Part shown: in pieces, positions 1 to 9,025 of the stretch
How positions within the stretch are numbered: the first letter of the stretch is position 1
Layout: each line of letters begins with the position of its first letter
Assembly (NCBI RefSeq): GCF_003943515.1
Contig: NZ_RJPT01000002.1
Coordinates: 91,734-134,195, forward strand
Direction: 5' to 3'
DNA: 42,462 bases
DNA from: Streptococcus cristatus
Lineage (GTDB): Bacteria > Bacillota > Bacilli > Lactobacillales > Streptococcaceae
The notes under the pieces: model-generated
What the model saw: the letters and a program-made list of their open reading frames with translations, nothing else
Told to the model about the DNA's origin: nothing
Database searches by the model: none
Program-made: the position numbers and the translations under genes

Positions 1-29
1 AAAAACCAGCCAAAAGTTAATTTGGCTGG
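1..29 (-). terminator. Rho-independent terminator of the hsd/rex-like operon
   Basis: A perfect 9-bp stem (ccagccaaa at 6-14, tttggctgg at 21-29) with a 6-nt loop is followed, reading the minus strand, by a T run (1-5). It lies about 60 bp past the last gene of the minus-strand operon. Confidence 0.8.
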
Positions 30-92
30 GATGATGAATACAAAAATACGACATTAAATTTTGTAATATGATAAAAATTAAATTCAAAAAAT

Positions 93-506
93 TTAATCAT
101 TTATCTCAACTAAAAGCAATTTAAACAATCCTTGAGTAACTATAATTATTATAATTACAATACTTAGTAAAAAACCTACATTGATAAAATTTGGAATACA
201 ATTAATATTTAAAGATAACTCCATCATATAAAGTAAACTAACTACAAACGTATAGAAATATCTAACAATTATTTCTTCCCATTTTGATGAATAAATGTTT
301 GATTTTTTATCATATAAAACAGACCTCATAGGAGAAGAATACAGTATAGCAATAGCAGAAAGTAAGAACCCCGTGATTACAGAAATAAAAGATACCGTAT
401 CACTATGATTTAGTAGCACATAGTCCCTTAATAAATATGATACAAACAGACTTACTACTAAAATACCACCAGAAACAATTCTATCTTTTCTTCGTAACTT
501 TCTCAT
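93..506 (-). CDS. Four-helix membrane protein, RexB-like
   Basis: A 137-aa integral membrane protein with a basic N-terminus (MRKLRRKDR) and four predicted helices at about residues 10-26, 39-57, 80-97 and 107-128. Its start overlaps the end of the 277-aa gene upstream by 26 bp, so the two are probably translationally coupled. Size, topology and position behind a soluble ~279-aa partner match lambda RexB (144 aa, four helices), the ion channel that depolarises the membrane during abortive infection. From memory, local similarity to RexB includes the YLLxxxY segment after helix 1 and the LFxL stretch near the C-terminus; no alignment was run. Composition is AT-rich compared with the core genes further right, as expected for acquired defence genes. 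The alternative is an unrelated small membrane effector of a two-gene defence system. Confidence 0.5.
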   Translation of the reverse strand: MRKLRRKDRIVSGGILVVSLFVSYLLRDYVLLNHSDTVSFISVITGFLLSAIAILYSSPMRSVLYDKKSNIYSSKWEEIIVRYFYTFVVSLLYMMELSLNINCIPNFINVGFLLSIVIIIIIVTQGLFKLLLVEIND

Positions 507-1314
507 TTGCCAAACTCTCTATTTCTTTAAGCAAAATATCTTTTACCTCTGAACCTAAAAATTTCCCAGTTGCCTGTTGTTTCTCGACATTAATTGAAAT
601 CTTTTTGATAAAAGTACCACGGTTAAACACATGTTCAAATCCAGCATCATCGTTTCCTCTAATTAAAATACCAGAAAGTTGATGATTCTCAGACTCTTTT
701 ACAATTTTTCTGAGAAATGCTTTGATGTTATTTATTTTCATACTAGAGAGTTTTACGTTCAGAGTTATATCTTTTAAACCATCAGTTTCGAATAAATCAT
801 ATAAAGCTTCGCGTTTTTGTGATAAAGTTGAAAAAATATCATCTTTTGAAGTAAACTGGATTTCATCAACACTAGATAATATTTTTAAAAATTCCTCTTT
901 ATCTTCGTAAAAACCTTTTATACTAAACTCAACCCCTGTCGTATCTTTAAGAATTTTTTCTAGCAAATTACGGTGTCTCACATCCGAAAAGTACAATAAA
1001 TTATTATCTAAATCAAATAAGACAAAGAATTGCTTCAAAAACTCCAACTCCGTTTCTGATTTAGGATTTTCGCGTTTTTGATTTGTATAGTAGTCCGTTA
1101 CAGTAGTATCTCTGGGCTCTAACTTTCCAGATTCTATAACTATAAAAACATAATGCTTATTTTTATCAACCTCTAGATGATATAACCCTTTTTCGTGTTT
1201 TAAATCACATGGGGTCAACTTATCAAAAGTCTTTAAAATAGGCTGTAACCACCGCTCCCCTCTTTTTTCACTTTTAATAAATGGTTTCCATATAGAAAAA
1301 GTAAGCTCTGACAT
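481..1314 (-). CDS. RexA-like cytoplasmic sensor protein of a putative abortive-infection pair
   Basis: A 277-aa soluble protein with no signal peptide or membrane segment. A Shine-Dalgarno site (GAGGG, 6-7 nt before ATG) supports the start 50 bp after hsdS, so it probably belongs to the same transcript. It is nearly the length of lambda RexA (279 aa) and precedes a four-helix membrane protein, as rexA precedes rexB. The C-terminal segment at residues 213-230 (LSGILIRGNDDAG...) resembles what I remember of RexA (FSDISLRAKDEAG), and residues 44-60 resemble the RexA N-terminal strand region. RexA is described as a DNA-binding sensor of phage replication or recombination intermediates that opens RexB. 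Inference: this is a chromosomal RexAB-like system. Confident that it is a real gene, moderately confident of the family. Confidence 0.5.
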   Translation of the reverse strand: MSELTFSIWKPFIKSEKRGERWLQPILKTFDKLTPCDLKHEKGLYHLEVDKNKHYVFIVIESGKLEPRDTTVTDYYTNQKRENPKSETELEFLKQFFVLFDLDNNLLYFSDVRHRNLLEKILKDTTGVEFSIKGFYEDKEEFLKILSSVDEIQFTSKDDIFSTLSQKREALYDLFETDGLKDITLNVKLSSMKINNIKAFLRKIVKESENHQLSGILIRGNDDAGFEHVFNRGTFIKKISINVEKQQATGKFLGSEVKDILLKEIESLANEKVTKKR

Positions 1315-1364
1315 TTATTTGCCCTCAAATTCTTTCGACTTTATAATTCTAACTGCTATTTCCT

Positions 1365-2582
1365 CTACTCCACCTTCACCTGTCCATTCATCAGCATTGG
1401 CAAGAGCCAATCGCGAAGTTGGGTGAGTTCTTGGATTTCAAAAATATTGTTCTTAATTTTTTCATAAATAACATTTGCCTGTGTTTCAAATTTTGACGAT
1501 ACTTCTTTATTAGGAACTATAACAATTTTCTCTTTTAGAAATTTGAAGTGTCTAGCATATCCATAATTTGATAAATCAAAATCTTCAATCATGTGATAAA
1601 GTAATACATTTGAAATATTCTCATTCTTTGAAATTAAGACTTGAGTGCCATCAGCTCCTCTGGCATAATCAAAATTTATATATTTTACTACCCTAGTGTG
1701 ATCACCAAATATTACATGTCCATTTTGAGGTTGGATTAAGCCATTTTCATTATTCGTAAAACCTGCAATATATTTTTGACTCTGATCGATAACAGGTATT
1801 TCTCCTATAAATTCAATTGAATTATTTTCAATCTTTTCAGCTTTAGTAACTTTATCTAATAAGTTACCAACACTCTCCACTCCCCACCCTTCTGGGATTT
1901 CGCGTTTGAGGTCTGGGTTATAGACCATCTTTCCGCCTGATAATTTGTAGGGTTTGCCATTCTGGTCTGGAAAATCAAACTGCACAAACCAGTAGTCATA
2001 GAGGGTCTTAGCCATGGCTTCCAACTCTTGGTTGATTTGGTTGTTAATTTGGATTTTTTGGTCAATAGATTTAATATTAAAAATAATTTCTTTCTGTTCA
2101 TCCAATGTTAATTGAGGAATACTAACAGTTTCTAAAATTGAAATTGGTAACTGAGGTTGAGCACTACCAGATATAAGTCTACTGATTTGTTTTTTGAAAA
2201 GATGAGATTGAAAAAACAAATAAACAAAATAGGGATGCCAGAAATTCTTGTTTACCCTAATTATTACCATTCCTGAATTAATCCTAATGTTACTGAACGG
2301 AACCTCTTGAGAATATAAGGCAACATTCCCTACTGTGCCTCTTGTGGTAAGAACTATATCATCTCTTTGTAACTTACCATTCCTTAGTAAATTATCCTTT
2401 TCTTTTGTAATAAAATCTAAATTAGAAAAATCAAAGCTATTTTGTCTAACATTACCTGTATTTAGAAAAACACAATCACCTTCTAGCAATAACTCTGATT
2501 TCTTAGGGTAATTAATTCCTCTATCTCCATCTATAAACTCTAGTTCTGCTTCTTTCAGAGTTAAAAACTTCCACTCACTCAT
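1365..2582 (-). CDS. hsdS: Type I restriction-modification specificity subunit HsdS
   Basis: This 405-aa subunit gives the HsdR2M2S complex its DNA target. It shows the usual two half-domains: target-recognition domain 1 (about residues 1-170), a conserved helical spacer (about 170-230, including LEAMAKTLYDYWFVQFDFP and NGKPYKLSGGKM), target-recognition domain 2 (about 230-375) and a second spacer ending in LRDWLLPMLMNGQV. The start overlaps the hsdM stop by 8 bp. The recognition-domain stretches are clearly more AT-rich than the spacer, the mosaic pattern expected when recognition domains are exchanged by recombination. No second or inverted hsdS copy and no recombinase is present in the window, so there is no sign of inversion-type phase variation here. 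Confidence 0.92.
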   Translation of the reverse strand: MSEWKFLTLKEAELEFIDGDRGINYPKKSELLLEGDCVFLNTGNVRQNSFDFSNLDFITKEKDNLLRNGKLQRDDIVLTTRGTVGNVALYSQEVPFSNIRINSGMVIIRVNKNFWHPYFVYLFFQSHLFKKQISRLISGSAQPQLPISILETVSIPQLTLDEQKEIIFNIKSIDQKIQINNQINQELEAMAKTLYDYWFVQFDFPDQNGKPYKLSGGKMVYNPDLKREIPEGWGVESVGNLLDKVTKAEKIENNSIEFIGEIPVIDQSQKYIAGFTNNENGLIQPQNGHVIFGDHTRVVKYINFDYARGADGTQVLISKNENISNVLLYHMIEDFDLSNYGYARHFKFLKEKIVIVPNKEVSSKFETQANVIYEKIKNNIFEIQELTQLRDWLLPMLMNGQVKVE

Positions 2583-4179
2583 ACTTCAACCCCTTCATTT
2601 GCTCTTCAATCTCCTGCTCCAATGCATGCGATTTCTGGAAGAGGTCTGAGAGTTTGTCTTGAAAGGCGGTCATCTTGGCTTCAAACTCTTCTGCTGTGAT
2701 ATCCACATAGTCAATCTTGATGTCAAAGTATTGGCCAGCGCTAAGAGAGTAGTTTTTATCCTTGATATCCTCATAAGAAACTGTGACAGAAAAGTCCTCG
2801 ACGGCTTCTTTCTTGATAAAAGTCTCGACAATCTTCTGCTCTTCCTCAGGAGAAAGCACAGTCTTTTGATTTTTGCCTTCCTTGACCTTGGTTCCAAGGT
2901 TTGAGGCATCGATGAGGACGACGTCGCCCTTGTTTTTCTTATCGATAAAGAGGATGGAGACGTTGGTACCTGTCGTCGCAAAGATATTAGACGGCATGGA
3001 AACGACACCAGCCAGCATTTGATTATCCACCAAGTGTTGGCGGATGGCCTTATCAATCCCAGACTGGGCTGTGATAAATCCTGTTGGCAAGACAACGGCT
3101 GCTTGACCATCTGACTTCAAGGAGTAGATGATATGCTGGACAAAGAGCTCGTAAATCGCCATCTTGTCCTTAGACTTAGCTGGAACCTTCGGCACACCTG
3201 CAAAGAAACGTTCACTGGCATCTGGCAAGGTCTCCACTTGGTCACGCCACTCTGAAAAGTCCAACTTGAAAGGCGGGTTGGAGACGATATAGTCCATTTT
3301 TTCAGGGTGACGATTGGCGATGATAGTATTTCCCTGTACGATATTATGGATAGAGTGTTGCAGTCCATTCAAGATCAGATTGAGACGGAGGAGATTAGAT
3401 GATTTTTGTGAGATATCCTGACTATAGACAGTGGTCTTATCCACGCCGATACGACTAGCCAGGTTCATGAGCAAGGTTCCAGAACCAGCTGACGGGTCAT
3501 AGATTCGCACGTTTGATGGTTGGTCATTTCCCACCAAGATATCAGCGATAATCTTAGCCACAGAGTGAGGTGTGTAGTACTCAGCATACTTACCACCGCC
3601 ATCTTTGTTATAGTCCTTGATCATGTACTCAAAGAGGGTAGAGAAAAAGTCGAAACCTTGTGAAAAAATAGTCTCATCAAACTTGATACGAGCAAGTAGA
3701 TTGATGATAGCTCTTGCGACTTGATTACGTTTGCTTGAATCTGAAATATTATCTGTAATTAAACGCTCATCAAAAAGACGAATAGCTGTGTCACCATCCG
3801 TATGAACAGAGAAAATATCGTTATTATCAATGGCGATTTGGTTGAGAATATTTTCAAAAATCTCATAGAAAGTCGCCTCGTTTTGCTGACGGTGGAGACT
3901 TTCGATCAACTGGTCTGGCTTGAGCCAGGCTGTGCTGGTACCGATATCCTCTAAGAGCCAGTCATAGTCTTCCTCACTCATGGTCAACAAGTTTTCATAG
4001 GTGTTCCCTGCATCTAGCACCTGTGCTAGATATAAAAACTTATCATTTAAAAATTTGTAGAGGAAGGACTGGGTGAGGAGTTTGTATTCCCCCGCTTCCC
4101 CTCCTAGTCCTGCGTGGGTAAAGACGGCTTTTAAATCATCTACCAAGTCTTGGACTTGAACCTTGTATGTTTCATTCAT
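2575..4179 (-). CDS. hsdM: Type I restriction-modification DNA methyltransferase HsdM
   Basis: A 534-aa adenine-N6 methyltransferase. The N-terminal HsdM helical domain is followed by the SAM-binding motif DPSAGSG (residues 228-234) and the catalytic NPPF (301-304); YTPHSVAKII just before the SAM motif is typical of type I enzymes. It methylates the sites chosen by HsdS and protects them from HsdR. The ATG overlaps the hsdR stop by one base (TAATG), and the 3' end overlaps hsdS by 8 bp, giving tight translational coupling. Length is normal for the family and no disruption is visible. Confidence 0.95.
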   Translation of the reverse strand: MNETYKVQVQDLVDDLKAVFTHAGLGGEAGEYKLLTQSFLYKFLNDKFLYLAQVLDAGNTYENLLTMSEEDYDWLLEDIGTSTAWLKPDQLIESLHRQQNEATFYEIFENILNQIAIDNNDIFSVHTDGDTAIRLFDERLITDNISDSSKRNQVARAIINLLARIKFDETIFSQGFDFFSTLFEYMIKDYNKDGGGKYAEYYTPHSVAKIIADILVGNDQPSNVRIYDPSAGSGTLLMNLASRIGVDKTTVYSQDISQKSSNLLRLNLILNGLQHSIHNIVQGNTIIANRHPEKMDYIVSNPPFKLDFSEWRDQVETLPDASERFFAGVPKVPAKSKDKMAIYELFVQHIIYSLKSDGQAAVVLPTGFITAQSGIDKAIRQHLVDNQMLAGVVSMPSNIFATTGTNVSILFIDKKNKGDVVLIDASNLGTKVKEGKNQKTVLSPEEEQKIVETFIKKEAVEDFSVTVSYEDIKDKNYSLSAGQYFDIKIDYVDITAEEFEAKMTAFQDKLSDLFQKSHALEQEIEEQMKGLKYE

Positions 4180-7100
4180 TAGTGTTGGTATTCCTCTTCA
4201 TATCCTTCAAATAGTGATTCAACGATATAGTTAAAATCCTCTCTTGTCAAAACACTTGCAGATTGGTGGGTTTTCATTTCAATCCGAGCTTCTTCTCGAA
4301 TCATTTTCTTGAGGAAGTCCTCGTTATCGAGCACTCCTTGGTTTTGACCGATTTTACGGTCTAGTCTGACTTTAGAACCCTTGATGACATGGTAGATAGC
4401 AGGGAAGTCACTGACCATGGTCGAGTGGGTCACATGCTTGTAGGAACGCGCTGCCATCTCATCTCCGTTAAAGTTCATGGTTAGGCGTCTCATACGAGTA
4501 CGATAGTCCTCCACGGACTTAAAGAGTTCTTCGTAGTCTTTTTGGGTTTCCTTGATATTTTCCATGGTGAAGCCTTCTTGCCCATGGATCAAGTGTTTTT
4601 TCATGATGCGCTGGAATTCTTCGTAGAGAGAGACCCACTCGGGATCTTTTTCATCACGTTGGCCTTGGATTCCTCCAGCGACTCGGCGTTTTAAGTCGTC
4701 CAAGTCATTGGCAGCAAGACGGAGCTCTTCCTCAGCAATCTTGATAAAGCTAAAACTAGTTTCAGACATGGCTAAGTTTAGAAGGGTACGGCTTGAAAAC
4801 TCGTCTGGTTTATCCATCAAGGACAGGGTCAGCAAGCGTCTAGAGATGATATTGAGCAGGGTTGCAATCTGTGCGATATCGATCTGCTGGAGCAATTGAT
4901 CATAGCCCAGTAAGCGTGCAACGTTATAGTACTGCTTGACCGACTCTAGGGCTTTCCGTAGCTCATTTAACTGCTTTCTATCCTTGATGTCATTGATAGC
5001 CTGTGAAAAGAACTCCAGATTTTCCGTCGGATAGTCCAGGAGGACATGCTTGGTCTTGCTCAACTCTTGCGCAATCTCATCTGCTGGCACAAAGAGAGAA
5101 CCAAAGATATCCTCGCCATTTTCTCCTGTCAGAGTGATATCGTATTCTTGGTTAAGTTCTTCCAAATAAGCACGATTGGTCTTGTCAAACTCTTTTGAGA
5201 TATCTGCAAAGTCGATGACATAGCCAAAGAGATAGTCCTTGTAAGGACGATTGACCCGTGTCAAGGTTTGAAGGAGATTGTGGGCCTTGATCTTACGCCC
5301 CAGATAGAGCCGCTTGAGGCGTGGAGCATCAAAACCAGTCAATAACATGGAATAGACGATGATGAGATCAATCTTGCCCTCCTTGTAGGCATCTACCTTG
5401 TCTTTCTTTTCTTCCTTGTCTCCTTCGTCATGGAGGATAAGGACAGAAGTCAGCTGGGTACTGCCATTTTGTCTGCGTTCTTCCAACTGTCTTTCGAGCT
5501 CACGGGCTTGCTTGGAAGAGTCACAGACGATCATGCCACCAATCGTCTGATCATCAAAAATTACATCACGTGCACGATTAAAGTCCTCGATGATAAAGTC
5601 TAACATAGGTTCTACATAACGAGGGTGAGCAAAGATATCTTCCTTGGACAACCCGCCACGTTGGATCTCTTCATTGATGGATCTGAGATTGTCTTTATAA
5701 GAAGTCTCGATATCTTCTCGCATCAAGCGTAGGGTAAAGCCATCATCGATAGACTGGTTGTAGTAGTATTTATGGATGTAATCTCCAAAGATATCGCGTG
5801 TTGTCGCATGATTTTCTTTTGTTTTTCCGTCTTTCTTATAGGTGATGAGAGGCGTTCCCGTCAAAGCAATCTTGATAGCATTGGTATCTGCTTGATAGAG
5901 ATTTGGTAGATAGGAACCATGCTCATTGTAGGAACGGTGGGCCTCGTCAATAAAGTATATGTTTTGGCGATTTAGATCATAACCAGAGCGGTCTGTCAGG
6001 TCAGAATCGTCTTTGAACTTCTGGATGTTAACAACGGCTATGTCATAGCCATCTTGTTTTTGATTGAGCTCTTGAGGGCTTTTGATTCGCTTAACCTTGA
6101 GCCCTCGTTTGGTAAATTCTTTAAAGGCTTGGTCTGCCAGATCCAAACGATCCACGACAAAGTAAAACTGAGGGACTATTCCTTGTTTTGAAAAATAGTT
6201 GGTTAGATAGCGGATATTGAAGAAAGCGAGGGCAGTCTTACCTGAACCTTGTGTATGCCAGATAACCCCTTTCTTGATACCCTTTGCGATCGTTTCCTCG
6301 ATAGCTCTGGTCGCAAAATACTGAGGATAACGCATAACGTGCTTCTGTAGTTGCATCTGGCCATCCTTGCTCTCTTCTTCTACATAGACCAGACCAAAAC
6401 GAAGTAGAAAGAGCAGGCGTTCTTTGGTATACAAAGATGAGAGAAAGGCATTACACGGTGTATCATGGTTTAGGTTTGTTGTAAACTCGGGTTGAGATTT
6501 GAGGGCAAAGCGCTTCATATCTTCAAGGACGAAGTCAATTTGTTCGTCTGTTAAAGGTCCAATTGAATGCAGAAAATCTACTTCTCTTTCTTCCTTGAAA
6601 GCATTAAATTTTGTTTTTGAATAGGCGTTTGAACCGTAATAGGAACCCTGTTTTTGCTGTCCCTGTCCATTGATATAAAGCAAATTATCAGAGAGCGCAA
6701 TCAATTGAGTAATGTTATTGAAGCGACGGAACTTGCGATTCTCAAAACGATATCGGGTTCTATCCTGCTCTGACTGAATCCCCGTCTTGCCATCTCGGAT
6801 AGCATTTGGCTGTTTGACTTCGATATAAGAAAGGGGGAGTCCGTTGATAAACACAACTACATCTGGACGGAACTCATCCTGACCATTGTGACAGGTCACT
6901 TCCAGTGCCAGATGGAAGGTGTTAGCTTCTGGATTTTCCCAGTCAATATATACGGTATTTTCCTGACCTTGCAATCGTTTAAAGAAAGAACGCCCCAAAT
7001 CATTTTGATCTAGTTCCAACTTAATATTACTCAGTTCTCGGTCAACATCTTCATCAGTTGCATAATTGTTGAATTTTAAAAATTGGTCTCTAAAAACAGA

Positions 7101-7241
7101 TACCAGAATATTTGTTTCAGGATCTCTTTCATTTAAAATCTTACCATTGTGAGGCAGGTAAGTATAACCCAGTCGCATCAAGTGCAGTGCTGCTGGGATT
7201 TGTACTCTCGTTAATTCAGAAAAATCTTTTCGTTTTGCCAT
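4179..7241 (-). CDS. hsdR: Type I restriction endonuclease, motor subunit HsdR
   Basis: A 1020-aa ATP-dependent translocase-nuclease. The N-terminal PD-(D/E)XK nuclease is visible as D127 followed by E141-V-K143. Walker A (HTQGSGKT, residues 329-336) and the DEAH-type box (IDEAHRSY) belong to the SF2 motor; later helicase motifs include LTGTPL and LLTGFDAPRLKRLYLGR. A C-terminal helical domain for HsdM contact follows. The ATG is preceded by AAGAAGG (7248-7254) at 6-nt spacing. It is the first gene of the operon, in the order R-M-S. It appears intact, so restriction should be active if hsdM and hsdS are expressed. Confidence 0.95.
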   Translation of the reverse strand: MAKRKDFSELTRVQIPAALHLMRLGYTYLPHNGKILNERDPETNILVSVFRDQFLKFNNYATDEDVDRELSNIKLELDQNDLGRSFFKRLQGQENTVYIDWENPEANTFHLALEVTCHNGQDEFRPDVVVFINGLPLSYIEVKQPNAIRDGKTGIQSEQDRTRYRFENRKFRRFNNITQLIALSDNLLYINGQGQQKQGSYYGSNAYSKTKFNAFKEEREVDFLHSIGPLTDEQIDFVLEDMKRFALKSQPEFTTNLNHDTPCNAFLSSLYTKERLLFLLRFGLVYVEEESKDGQMQLQKHVMRYPQYFATRAIEETIAKGIKKGVIWHTQGSGKTALAFFNIRYLTNYFSKQGIVPQFYFVVDRLDLADQAFKEFTKRGLKVKRIKSPQELNQKQDGYDIAVVNIQKFKDDSDLTDRSGYDLNRQNIYFIDEAHRSYNEHGSYLPNLYQADTNAIKIALTGTPLITYKKDGKTKENHATTRDIFGDYIHKYYYNQSIDDGFTLRLMREDIETSYKDNLRSINEEIQRGGLSKEDIFAHPRYVEPMLDFIIEDFNRARDVIFDDQTIGGMIVCDSSKQARELERQLEERRQNGSTQLTSVLILHDEGDKEEKKDKVDAYKEGKIDLIIVYSMLLTGFDAPRLKRLYLGRKIKAHNLLQTLTRVNRPYKDYLFGYVIDFADISKEFDKTNRAYLEELNQEYDITLTGENGEDIFGSLFVPADEIAQELSKTKHVLLDYPTENLEFFSQAINDIKDRKQLNELRKALESVKQYYNVARLLGYDQLLQQIDIAQIATLLNIISRRLLTLSLMDKPDEFSSRTLLNLAMSETSFSFIKIAEEELRLAANDLDDLKRRVAGGIQGQRDEKDPEWVSLYEEFQRIMKKHLIHGQEGFTMENIKETQKDYEELFKSVEDYRTRMRRLTMNFNGDEMAARSYKHVTHSTMVSDFPAIYHVIKGSKVRLDRKIGQNQGVLDNEDFLKKMIREEARIEMKTHQSASVLTREDFNYIVESLFEGYEEEYQH

Positions 7242-7308
7242 TAAAAACCTTCTTATACTTTAATTAAAATATTCATATCATGATATTCCCAAATTCTATA
7301 CTAATCTC

Positions 7309-7317
7309 ATTGTAACA
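7309..7317 (-). promoter_or_regulatory. Candidate extended -10 promoter of the hsd operon
   Basis: Read on the minus strand, TGTTACAAT is an extended -10 (TG-n-TACAAT) about 70 bp upstream of hsdR. No good -35 is seen, which is tolerated by extended -10 promoters. No other promoter is obvious before the five-gene block. Confidence 0.4.
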
Positions 7318-7391
7318 CATTTAAAGTTAGAATCCCATCATCTACTTCCCCTTCTGTAGCAAGTCAAATCTTTCGTCTATTATTTATTTCT

Positions 7392-7550
7392 TCAATTCAG
7401 AAGAATAGTGAGAATTTCCCCATTCTTAACATTTTCTATTTCGTGACGTTTCATAAATCGGATTAAGTATCTAAGAGCCGATTCCTTGTTTTCGTAGACT
7501 ATAGGTCGACCTTTGTCCTTATAAGATAAGTAAATGTCATAATAAAACAC
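7392..7550 (-). pseudogene. 52-codon open frame without a proper start; likely gene remnant
   Basis: The minus strand holds an uninterrupted frame ending in TGA at 7392, with protein-like composition (KGRPIVYENKESALRYL, then HEIENVKNGE). No ATG or Shine-Dalgarno site exists; the only possible start is a GTG at 7548-7550, jammed against a strong hairpin. It most resembles the C-terminal end of a small protein whose 5' part has been lost. I do not recognise the family. Confidence 0.3.
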
Positions 7551-7587
7551 CCCAAAAAGTTAGATTTTTGTATCTAACTTTTTGGGG
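7545..7587 (-). terminator. Perfect 16-bp hairpin, probable terminator of the AI-2E transporter gene
   Basis: The arms 7550-7565 and 7572-7587 pair perfectly (16 bp, 6-nt loop ttttgt) and begin and end with CCCC/GGGG. On the minus strand the hairpin is followed by TGTTTTATT, a weak U tract. It lies about 230 bp beyond the stop of the 366-aa transporter gene. Confidence 0.6.
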
Positions 7588-7817
7588 GCATTTATAAACT
7601 TTTTAAATATACCTAAATAGAAGTCTCCAGATAAAGAAAAGCAAACTGCAGAAACATTGTCAAAGATAATTTCTTTTCTCTTACAATCATTTAATAGTTG
7701 ATGGAATTTGGAACAAACGGTTTTTATGACACTTTCTTTGAGGAGCTTGTTAAAAAGTAGCTAGTATAAGGCAAGAACAGAGCAGTCATCAAAATGAAGC
7801 CCATAAACTTCATTTTT
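7588..7817. other. Non-coding stretch with no supported gene
   Basis: About 230 bp between the 16-bp hairpin and the transporter stop. It contains only tiny frames, such as a 29-codon hydrophobic frame at 7724-7813 on the minus strand. No promoter, RNA or repeat could be supported. Together with 7242-7587 it makes a 576-bp gene-free boundary between the defence genes and the flanking genes. Confidence 0.5.
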
Positions 7818-8918
7818 TCATCTATCTGTCTCCCCTTCGGCATTCCTCTCCTCCTTCTCCACAACAAACTCTCTGACCAAGCGGTAGATAACTGCGAAGA
7901 TAGGCGTGAAGAAAATCATGCCAACCAAGCCAAAGAGATTACCCCCAATCAGGGCTGCGGCTAAGGTAAAGAGAGTTGGGAGACCGACGGACTGGCCGAC
8001 CACGCGCGGATAGATGATATTGCCCTCAATCAGCTGCACCAGCTGAAAGACTGCGATAGAAAGAAGGGCTTTCCAAGGGCTGTCGGTAAAGATAAAGATA
8101 GCGCCCAGAGCACAAGCCGAGAAAGGCCCAATGTAGGGGATGAAAGAGAGCACTCCGGCCAAAACCCCTGTCAAGGCCGCATAAGGAAGACCTGTCAGAG
8201 AGTAGGCGATAAAGACCAAAACACCGACAATGACAGCCTCAATCATCTGCCCCATCAGAAACTTATCATAGGTCTCAACAAGGACAGAACCGACATAGGA
8301 TAGACGTTTCACGGCCTTCTCAGGAAGCAGAACCTGCAAGAGACGACTAGTGATCGTCTGCAAATGCTCCTTGCTGCTCAAGAAGGCAAACATGAGAAAA
8401 ATAGACATGATGACCGAGAAGAAATTGCCAAAAATGGCAGAGATATTGCCTGTCAGACTGCCCAGAAGAGAGATGGCTCGGTTGACAATGTCGCTGTTTT
8501 GCAGTTGCTTGGTCAAATCTTGCAGCTGGCTAGAGGAAAGCAAGCCAGACTGCTGCAGCCACTTGGCTAGCTGAGGCGCTACCTTTCCGATGGTCGCGCT
8601 CAACTGATTGACCGCTGTGGTCAGGGTCGGCACGACAATAGAGACAATCCCCGTCATAATGAGAGCTAAAATCAGCACCTCCAAAACCAAGGCCAAACCG
8701 CGCTGCAAGTTCTGAGGGACACGGCATTTATCTAGAAGGTCTTCCAGCTTCTTCATCGGGACATTAAAGATAAAGGCTAGGACTCCACCCAAGATAATGG
8801 GTGAAAATACCGACGTCAGGCTTTGCAGGCCCGACCAGATGTTCCCGATATAGAGAACCAGAGCCAGAGCAAGCGCCGCAAAGACGATGAGTTTATAGGA
8901 TTCATTGATTTTTTTCAT
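7818..8918 (-). CDS. AI-2E family transporter (PerM/TqsA-like membrane protein)
   Basis: A 366-aa polytopic membrane protein of the UPF0118/AI-2E exporter family. Paired helices near the N-terminus are followed by a soluble helical insert (about residues 110-165), then the conserved C-terminal block with SFIPYIGPF and the IYPRVVGQSVGLP motif. Family members export diverse small solutes or act as cation antiporters; the autoinducer-2 role is established for only a few, so the substrate here is open. The start is backed by GGAAG upstream of ATG. It appears to be a single-gene unit whose terminator is the hairpin at 7550-7587. Confidence 0.85.
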   Translation of the reverse strand: MKKINESYKLIVFAALALALVLYIGNIWSGLQSLTSVFSPIILGGVLAFIFNVPMKKLEDLLDKCRVPQNLQRGLALVLEVLILALIMTGIVSIVVPTLTTAVNQLSATIGKVAPQLAKWLQQSGLLSSSQLQDLTKQLQNSDIVNRAISLLGSLTGNISAIFGNFFSVIMSIFLMFAFLSSKEHLQTITSRLLQVLLPEKAVKRLSYVGSVLVETYDKFLMGQMIEAVIVGVLVFIAYSLTGLPYAALTGVLAGVLSFIPYIGPFSACALGAIFIFTDSPWKALLSIAVFQLVQLIEGNIIYPRVVGQSVGLPTLFTLAAALIGGNLFGLVGMIFFTPIFAVIYRLVREFVVEKEERNAEGETDR

Positions 8919-9025
8919 AAGACTTCCTTTATAGTTTTGTCATTTCCTTATTTTATCATAATTTTCAAGGCCTTTCGAGCAGGAGGAAATATGGGTCAGT
9001 CAACTTTGCCATCACTCTTAAATTT

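Noticed and set aside
93..1314. Kiwa (KwaA/KwaB) as the identity of the two-gene membrane/soluble pair
   Set aside because: In Kiwa, as I recall, the membrane gene comes first and both proteins are larger; order and sizes fit RexAB better.
7724..7813. 29-codon minus-strand hydrophobic peptide just past the AI-2E transporter stop
   Set aside because: It resembles a signal peptide but is too short to judge, with a poorly spaced GGGGAG; no support as a gene.
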